DNA from: an uncultured Bacteroidota bacterium
Lineage (GTDB): Bacteria; Bacteroidota; Bacteroidia; JADZBD01
Assembly: GCA_937924855.1 (NCBI GenBank)
Contig: CALEYQ010000062.1
Location: 1 to 10,409, forward strand
Length of the DNA: 10,409 nt
Direction of reading: 5' to 3'
A model generated the notes under the pieces. That model searched no databases. It was not told the DNA's origin and worked only from the letters and a program-made list of their open reading frames with translations. The position numbers and the translations under genes were made by a program. Shown one piece after another: positions 5,736 to 10,409 of the stretch. How positions within the stretch are numbered: the stretch's first letter is position 1; the number at the start of each line of letters is the position of its first letter.

Positions 5736-8700
5736 TTACCTGTATACGGTTATAGGTCCGGTGAATGCATCAGGATATAAGGGGTCGTTGAGATTAATAA
5801 TGTAATAATAGGTTCCCACCGGAACGGGCTTCCCCTTGTAAGTTCCGTCCCACACTACATTAACATTATCATATCCGTCGCCGCGGAACAGGAGTTGTCC
5901 CCAACGGTTGTACACTTCAACCCAGTTATTGGGGAAGAGATGAATGTTGTCGATGATCCACATATCGTTGGATCCGTCGCCATTGGGTGAAATACCATTG
6001 GGGAAAATAATTTTGGGCAGCACAGTAACCCTAACCGTATCGGTGGCTGTACATCCCGAGGCGTTGGTAACCGTTACGGTATAAACGGTAGTAACGGTAG
6101 GAGAGGCCGTAGGATTGGGAAGGGTTCCGTCATCCAAACTGATGGCAGGGCTCCAGGCATAAGTGCTTCCGGGAGGTCCGGTCGGGTTCCCACCAATAAT
6201 AACACTATTGAAAATTACGATGGTTTGATTCGGTCCGGCTTCTGCAATGGGATTCGGGTTAATGGTTATTACAACAGTATCCGTATCTGAACAGGCCCCA
6301 TTGGAAACAATCAGCGCATAGGTCCAGGTTCCAACCCCGGGATTGGTAAGGTTCACAATAGCAGTATTACCTACAGGAGCATTTCCGGGAACCGTTAGCC
6401 ATTGATAGGTGAGTGCGTTTACCGAACCGGAACCGTTGAGAACGATGCCTCCGCCTTCACAGAAGGTAGTATCCGTTCCGGCATTTGCAACTACGGAAAC
6501 GTTAGATAAAAGACTAACAATCGTCGAGGTAGTGCAATTATTGGCATCGGTTACCACAACGGTATATGTTCCCGACAATACATTGGTAAGATCCTGGGTT
6601 GTGGCTCCGTTGCTCCAGCTGTATGTGTAGCCGGGAACTCCACCGGAAACGGTAATATCAATGGATCCGTCGTTTACGGTATTGCAACTTGAATTCGTGG
6701 TTACCACATTGGAAATTACGAGCGGGGGAGGGTTATTGAGAACCACGGTAAGACTGGAGCTGCAGTTATTTACATCCGTTACGGTAACGGTGTAGGAACC
6801 GGGACAGAGATTCGAGAGCCCTGAGGTAGTTGCACCGTTGCTCCAGGCGTAAGTAAAGGGAGGTGTTCCTCCATTGGGAATTACGGTTATGCTTCCGTTA
6901 CAGTCGTTGTTGCAAAGCGGTTGTGAAACAATAGGCGCAGAGAAAGAAATCTGAGGCGGTTGGGTAATCTGAACAATGGCATTGCTCACACAGTTGGCTC
7001 CATCGGTTACGGTTAAAGTATAGGTTCCGGCACAGAGTGCATTAACAGAAGTTGTTGTGGCTCCGTTACTCCACAAATAAGCATAGGGTGGAGAACCACC
7101 GGTAACCACTGAGCTGATACTGCCGGTACAACCGCTGTTACAGGTTAGATGAGTAGGCGAAAGGGTAACGGAAGGACCATTGCTGTTTGAAACGGCAATA
7201 ACGGCAGTTTGTGTACAACCGTTGGCATCAGTAACGGTTACCGAGTAATTTCCGGCGCACAATCCGGTAATGGATGATGTGGTTTGATTTCCGGGCTGCC
7301 ACAAATAGGTATAAGGACTTTGGCCTCCGGTTGGTGAAAGGGCAATTGAGCCGTTGCAGGTTCCGCAGGCGGTATGGGTTATCAATTGATTGGTAATGAT
7401 CTGGGGCGAGGACTGAATGGTAAATGAATCGGTAGTAATACAACCGGCACCATCAGTTACCTGCAGATAATAAGTTCCGTTACATAAATTGTTAAGGCTG
7501 TTGGTTGTTTGGCCGCCCGGGCTCCAGAAATAAGAGTAGGGAGGAGTACCTCCGCTTGGGTTTGAAGAAGCGGTTGCATTACAATCCCCAAAGCAGGCAT
7601 TAGGAGTAGTAGTTAGATTCGTAAGCGGACCATTGGCATTGCTGACCGGAATATTTACGGTTACGGAACATCCGTTAGAACCGGTTATGGTAACATTATA
7701 AATTCCGGCACAAACTCCCGTAATGTTCTGGGTTGTTTGCCCGGTATTCCACTGATAGGTGAAGGGAGGAGATCCTCCGCTGGGGTTTAAGGAAATGCTT
7801 CCGTTGCATTGTCCGCAAGAGGGTGCCGAAATGGTAGGGTTGGCAACCACAGGAGCTGTTTGTGTAATGGTAACCGTTCCGGTTGTAAAACACCCATTAG
7901 CATCCGTCACAGTAACAGTGTAGGTACCTGCACAAAGTCCCGTTGCCGTAGAGGTAAATTGTCCGAAGGGATCACTCCATGAGTAGGAATAGGGAATGGA
8001 ACCCCCGATGGGATTGCTAACTGTTGCAGTTCCTGTACAGGATCCCGAACAAATAATATTTGTGTTCGAAAGTGAGAAAGTGATAACTGTATTTCCTGAA
8101 ATAGTAAAAGTTGCTGTGGTGGTACAACCCATGGCATCTGAAATGGTAACGGTATAGGTTCCCACACAAAGATTATTTATGCTTGCGGTGGTCATGTTGC
8201 CCGGTTGCCATAAATACGAATAGGGTCCTCCGTTTCCGCCGGAGGGATTAAGTGTTATGGAACCTGTACAGATTCCCGAGCATTGGGCATTTACAACCGT
8301 GGCATTGGGCTGGATCTGGGGAGGTGATGGAACAAAAACCGAATCAACCGTAATACAATTATTGGCGTCGGTAACAACTACGGTGTAGCTTCCTGAACAA
8401 AGTCCGGTTATGGATGTGGTTGTAGCACCACCGGGCGACCACTGGTAAGTGAATGGGCTGGCTCCGTTGGCGGAAACACTAGCGGTTCCATCGCAGCCTC
8501 CGAAGCAGGTGGTTCCGGTGGCACTCATGGTTAGGGTAGGACCGGAGGTATTGCTGACCCCAATGGTAAAGCTTCGGGTACATCCCGTTGCGTCGGTAAT
8601 GACCACGGTGTACAATCCGGCGCACAAGCCGGTAACGTTCTGGGTTGTCATGCCACCCGGACTCCATAGATAAGTATAGGGCGCTGTTCCTCCGCTGGGA

Positions 8701-10409
8701 GCAATATTTATGGTTCCGTTACAAGTTCCACAATTTGCTTGTCCGACCGCACTAATTATTGTAATAGGGCTGGGATTATTTAATACAATGGTTTGGGTTC
8801 CTACGCAACCGTTAACATCAGTAACAGTAAGCGTGTAAGTGCCTGCACACAATCCGGTAGCGGTTTGGGTGGTGATACCACCCGGATTCCACAGGTATGA
8901 GTAGGGAGCAGATCCTCCAACCGGATTGGATGTGAGTGAACCATTGCAATTGGATGCGCAACTCGGCAAGCTAACGATAGATCCTCCCGGCTGAAGAACC
9001 GTAGGTGAGGTAATGGTGAAAATTGTAGATCCGGTACACCCGTTTCCATCCGTAACGGTAAGGGTATAGGTACCTGTACAGAGTCCGTTTACAGTCTGGC
9101 TTGTCAGATTTCCCGGCATCCACAGGTAGGTGTAAGGACCACCCGTTCCACCCGAAGGGTTTGAAGTGGCTGCTCCGTTACAGGCTCCGTTACAACTCAC
9201 ATTGAATGTGGTAGCATTCGGGATAACAGGAGGCGGAGCAGTAAGTGAAATACTTAAAGTTGCGGTACAACCGTTGGCATCGGTAACCGTAATGGTATAT
9301 GTTTGTCCGCAGAGTGTGTTCACGGTAGCACCGGTAAAGTTTCCGGGTGTCCACAAATAGGAATAGGCAGGTGTTCCCCCCGAGGCGGAAACCGTGGCTG
9401 TACCATTGCAGGTATTATTACAGGACGGAGGTGTTGAAGAAACAAAACTAAGTGTTAACTGGGGAGGTTGGGTAATGGTAACCGTTGCACTTGCCGTGCA
9501 ATTGTTGGCATCGGTAACAACAACCGTATATGTTCCCGGACACAGGAAAACCAGATTTTGAGTGCTGAAGTTTCCGGGGGTCCACAAATAAGTATATCCG
9601 GGCGTTCCACCGCTGGGTGTTGCCGTTGCAGTACCGTCGCAATTGTTAAAGCAGTTTACATTGGTGGCACTGACGGAAACACTTAGGGCCGGAGGGGCGT
9701 TTATGGTGTGCGTGGAACTGGCGGTGCAATTATTTGCATCCGTAATTACGAGGGTATAGGTGCCGGCGCATAAACCGGAAACGTTGGGTGTTGTTAAATT
9801 TCCGGGTTGCCAGTTGTAGGAGTATGGACCTGTGCCTCCGGTGACCGAAGTGTTAACAAATCCATTACAGTTGGAACCGCAGGTAGAGTTTCCGACAGTA
9901 GCATTTGCCACCAGGGGTTGAGGTTGCGTTACGGTAATAGTTCCAAACGAGATACACCCCGGCGCATCGGTAACCTGAACCGTATAGGTGCCGGCACATA
10001 ATCCGGTGGCATTGACTGTGGTTTGTCCGCCGGGGTTCCACAAATAGGTATAGGGTGGTGTTCCCCCACTCGCAAGCACAGAGGCGGCACCGTCGCAGGC
10101 ACCATTACAGGAGGCGGGAGTAAACGCCATTACCAGAGTGGGTCCCTGGATGTTTCCGAGAGAAATGGTAAAGGTTGCAGTACAATTAGTGTTATCAGTA
10201 ATGGTAACCGTATAAGTTCCCGGACAAAGACCCGTTGCGGAATTTGAATTCGAAACATTCGGCGCCCAGACAAAGGTATAGGGAGGATTTCCTCCCGACT
10301 CGTTGAGCACAATGCTGCCGTCACATAAGGTGCAGTTGGCCTGGTTAATGGTAGGGTTAATCGTAAGTGGCGGTGGTTGGGAAATGGTAACGGTGGATGA
10401 AATGGTGCG
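5736..10409 (-). CDS. SprB-repeat giant adhesin with T9SS type B (CHU_C) C-terminal domain, 5'-partial
   Basis: This is the C-terminal 1,557 residues of a surface protein; the frame stays open to the right window edge, so the true start and any signal peptide lie outside. Residues 15-1303 hold 17 tandem SprB-type repeats of 74-78 residues. Each has a CxxC or CxxxC motif, (P)SGGxxPYxYLW, LCxGTYTVTVTDA and a final N-G/N-C cysteine. Two Ig/PKD-like domains follow (about 1308-1384, with AGTDTTFCEGG, and 1385-1465). The end (about 1467-1557) is a CHU_C domain with FPNGISPNGDGSNDMW, VEVYNRWGQLLF, WDGTYKGKPVPVGTYYY and a terminal TVYR. Known for the family: CHU_C domains direct export through the T9SS, and SprB-type proteins are mobile cell-surface adhesins used in gliding or attachment. 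The partner PorP/SprF-type gene starts 1 nt downstream. Whether this organism glides cannot be read from the window; general adhesion is equally possible. Confidence 0.95.
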   Translation of the reverse strand, partial: RTISSTVTISQPPPLTINPTINQANCTLCDGSIVLNESGGNPPYTFVWAPNVSNSNSATGLCPGTYTVTITDNTNCTATFTISLGNIQGPTLVMAFTPASCNGACDGAASVLASGGTPPYTYLWNPGGQTTVNATGLCAGTYTVQVTDAPGCISFGTITVTQPQPLVANATVGNSTCGSNCNGFVNTSVTGGTGPYSYNWQPGNLTTPNVSGLCAGTYTLVITDANNCTASSTHTINAPPALSVSVSATNVNCFNNCDGTATATPSGGTPGYTYLWTPGNFSTQNLVFLCPGTYTVVVTDANNCTASATVTITQPPQLTLSFVSSTPPSCNNTCNGTATVSASGGTPAYSYLWTPGNFTGATVNTLCGQTYTITVTDANGCTATLSISLTAPPPVIPNATTFNVSCNGACNGAATSNPSGGTGGPYTYLWMPGNLTSQTVNGLCTGTYTLTVTDGNGCTGSTIFTITSPTVLQPGGSIVSLPSCASNCNGSLTSNPVGGSAPYSYLWNPGGITTQTATGLCAGTYTLTVTDVNGCVGTQTIVLNNPSPITIISAVGQANCGTCNGTINIAPSGGTAPYTYLWSPGGMTTQNVTGLCAGLYTVVITDATGCTRSFTIGVSNTSGPTLTMSATGTTCFGGCDGTASVSANGASPFTYQWSPGGATTTSITGLCSGSYTVVVTDANNCITVDSVFVPSPPQIQPNATVVNAQCSGICTGSITLNPSGGNGGPYSYLWQPGNMTTASINNLCVGTYTVTISDAMGCTTTATFTISGNTVITFSLSNTNIICSGSCTGTATVSNPIGGSIPYSYSWSDPFGQFTSTATGLCAGTYTVTVTDANGCFTTGTVTITQTAPVVANPTISAPSCGQCNGSISLNPSGGSPPFTYQWNTGQTTQNITGVCAGIYNVTITGSNGCSVTVNIPVSNANGPLTNLTTTPNACFGDCNATASSNPSGGTPPYSYFWSPGGQTTNSLNNLCNGTYYLQVTDGAGCITTDSFTIQSSPQIITNQLITHTACGTCNGSIALSPTGGQSPYTYLWQPGNQTTSSITGLCAGNYSVTVTDANGCTQTAVIAVSNSNGPSVTLSPTHLTCNSGCTGSISSVVTGGSPPYAYLWSNGATTTSVNALCAGTYTLTVTDGANCVSNAIVQITQPPQISFSAPIVSQPLCNNDCNGSITVIPNGGTPPFTYAWSNGATTSGLSNLCPGSYTVTVTDVNNCSSSLTVVLNNPPPLVISNVVTTNSSCNTVNDGSIDITVSGGVPGYTYSWSNGATTQDLTNVLSGTYTVVVTDANNCTTSTIVSLLSNVSVVANAGTDTTFCEGGGIVLNGSGSVNALTYQWLTVPGNAPVGNTAIVNLTNPGVGTWTYALIVSNGACSDTDTVVITINPNPIAEAGPNQTIVIFNSVIIGGNPTGPPGSTYAWSPAISLDDGTLPNPTASPTVTTVYTVTVTNASGCTATDTVRVTVLPKIIFPNGISPNGDGSNDMWIIDNIHLFPNNWVEVYNRWGQLLFRGDGYDNVNVVWDGTYKGKPVPVGTYYYIINLNDPLYPDAFTGPITVYR
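7401..8315 (-). repeat. Four-repeat superunit, copy 2 (SprB repeats R9-R12)
   Basis: This is the second copy of the four-repeat block and abuts copy 1 directly. Unit order and subtype-specific residues match copy 1 (R9 to R5, R10 to R6, R11 to R7, R12 to R8), although overall identity is moderate. R10 holds the only insertion longer than 2 residues relative to its partner. The assignment is by eye; a formal repeat tree would settle it. Confidence 0.65.
8316..9227 (-). repeat. Four-repeat superunit, copy 1 (SprB repeats R5-R8)
   Basis: These 304 residues match the next 305 residues repeat for repeat. R5 and R9 share the extra-GG PYxYLW form and a TV linker end. R6 and R10 share SNP(V/I)GGS(A/I)PYSY and TATGLCAGTYT. 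R7 and R11 share CxxC, TTQN(V/I)TG and a VSNxxGP linker. R8 and R12 share CFG(G/D)C, CIT(V/T)DS and a final SPPQ/SSPQ. The simplest reading is an ancient duplication of a block of about 910 bp. Confidence 0.65.

Larger units (their letters stand above)
6501..10409 (-). repeat. Array of 17 SprB-type protein repeats (about 225 bp per unit)
   Basis: Seventeen complete units (R0-R16, residues 15-1303) plus the tail of one more at the right edge are encoded here without interruption. Unit lengths run from 74 to 78 residues. Sixteen of the 17 carry four cysteines at equivalent positions; the last (R16) has only the first and fourth. R10 has a small insertion between the W strand and the LCAG motif (SDPFGQF). 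R5 and R9 carry an extra GG before PYxYLW. The repeats are clearly homologous but far from identical, so this is an old array rather than a freshly expanded one. Confidence 0.92.

Noticed and set aside
6501..10409. Regular repeats read as a CRISPR or DNA satellite
   Set aside because: The periodicity of about 225 bp is protein-level (SprB repeats), with diverged DNA and no short identical repeats separated by unique spacers.

Overview
The window looks like chromosomal DNA of a Bacteroidota (Cytophaga/Flavobacterium/Sphingobacterium-like) organism. Its genes encode a type IX secretion system (T9SS) cargo with SprB-type repeats and a CHU_C (gliding motility-associated, type B) C-terminal domain, a PorP/SprF-family outer-membrane protein, and a second large modular secreted protein. 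Start regions lack Shine-Dalgarno sequences, as is usual in that phylum. Every gene I can support is on the minus strand, so transcription runs from high to low coordinates.

Layout, in transcription order. (1) 10409-5736: the 3' 1,557 codons of a giant adhesin, cut by the right window edge. It has 17 SprB-type repeats of about 76 residues, two Ig/PKD-like domains and a CHU_C domain. (2) 5734-4814: a complete PorP/SprF-family protein that starts 1 nt after the adhesin stop. (3) 4809-3784: a predicted outer-membrane protein of unknown role that starts at TTG, 4 nt after the PorP stop; it has a signal peptide, two tandem Sm-like segments and a probable beta-barrel. These three form one tightly packed operon: a cell-surface filament or adhesin, its probable export and anchoring partner, and an uncharacterised third component. 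(4) 3783-3386: an intergenic stretch of about 400 bp, rich in short palindromes and 10-bp-spaced repeats. (5) 3385-1: a second modular secreted protein (signal peptide, PPC-like domain, jelly-roll-like domain, Ig/PKD-like domains, right-handed parallel beta-helix). Its frame is free of indels and runs off the left edge, but it has two in-frame stop codons, at codons 26 (TAA) and 194 (TAG). I call it a recently inactivated pseudogene, with recoding or consensus error as alternatives.

The most interesting points are: the two isolated nonsense codons in an otherwise clean frame of more than 1,100 codons; the internal architecture of the SprB array (a duplicated four-repeat block, two repeat classes that differ in cysteine spacing and linker, and paired loss of two cysteines in the last repeat); and the coupled third gene of the adhesin operon. 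I found no RNA genes, CRISPR arrays, insertion sequences or transposases.
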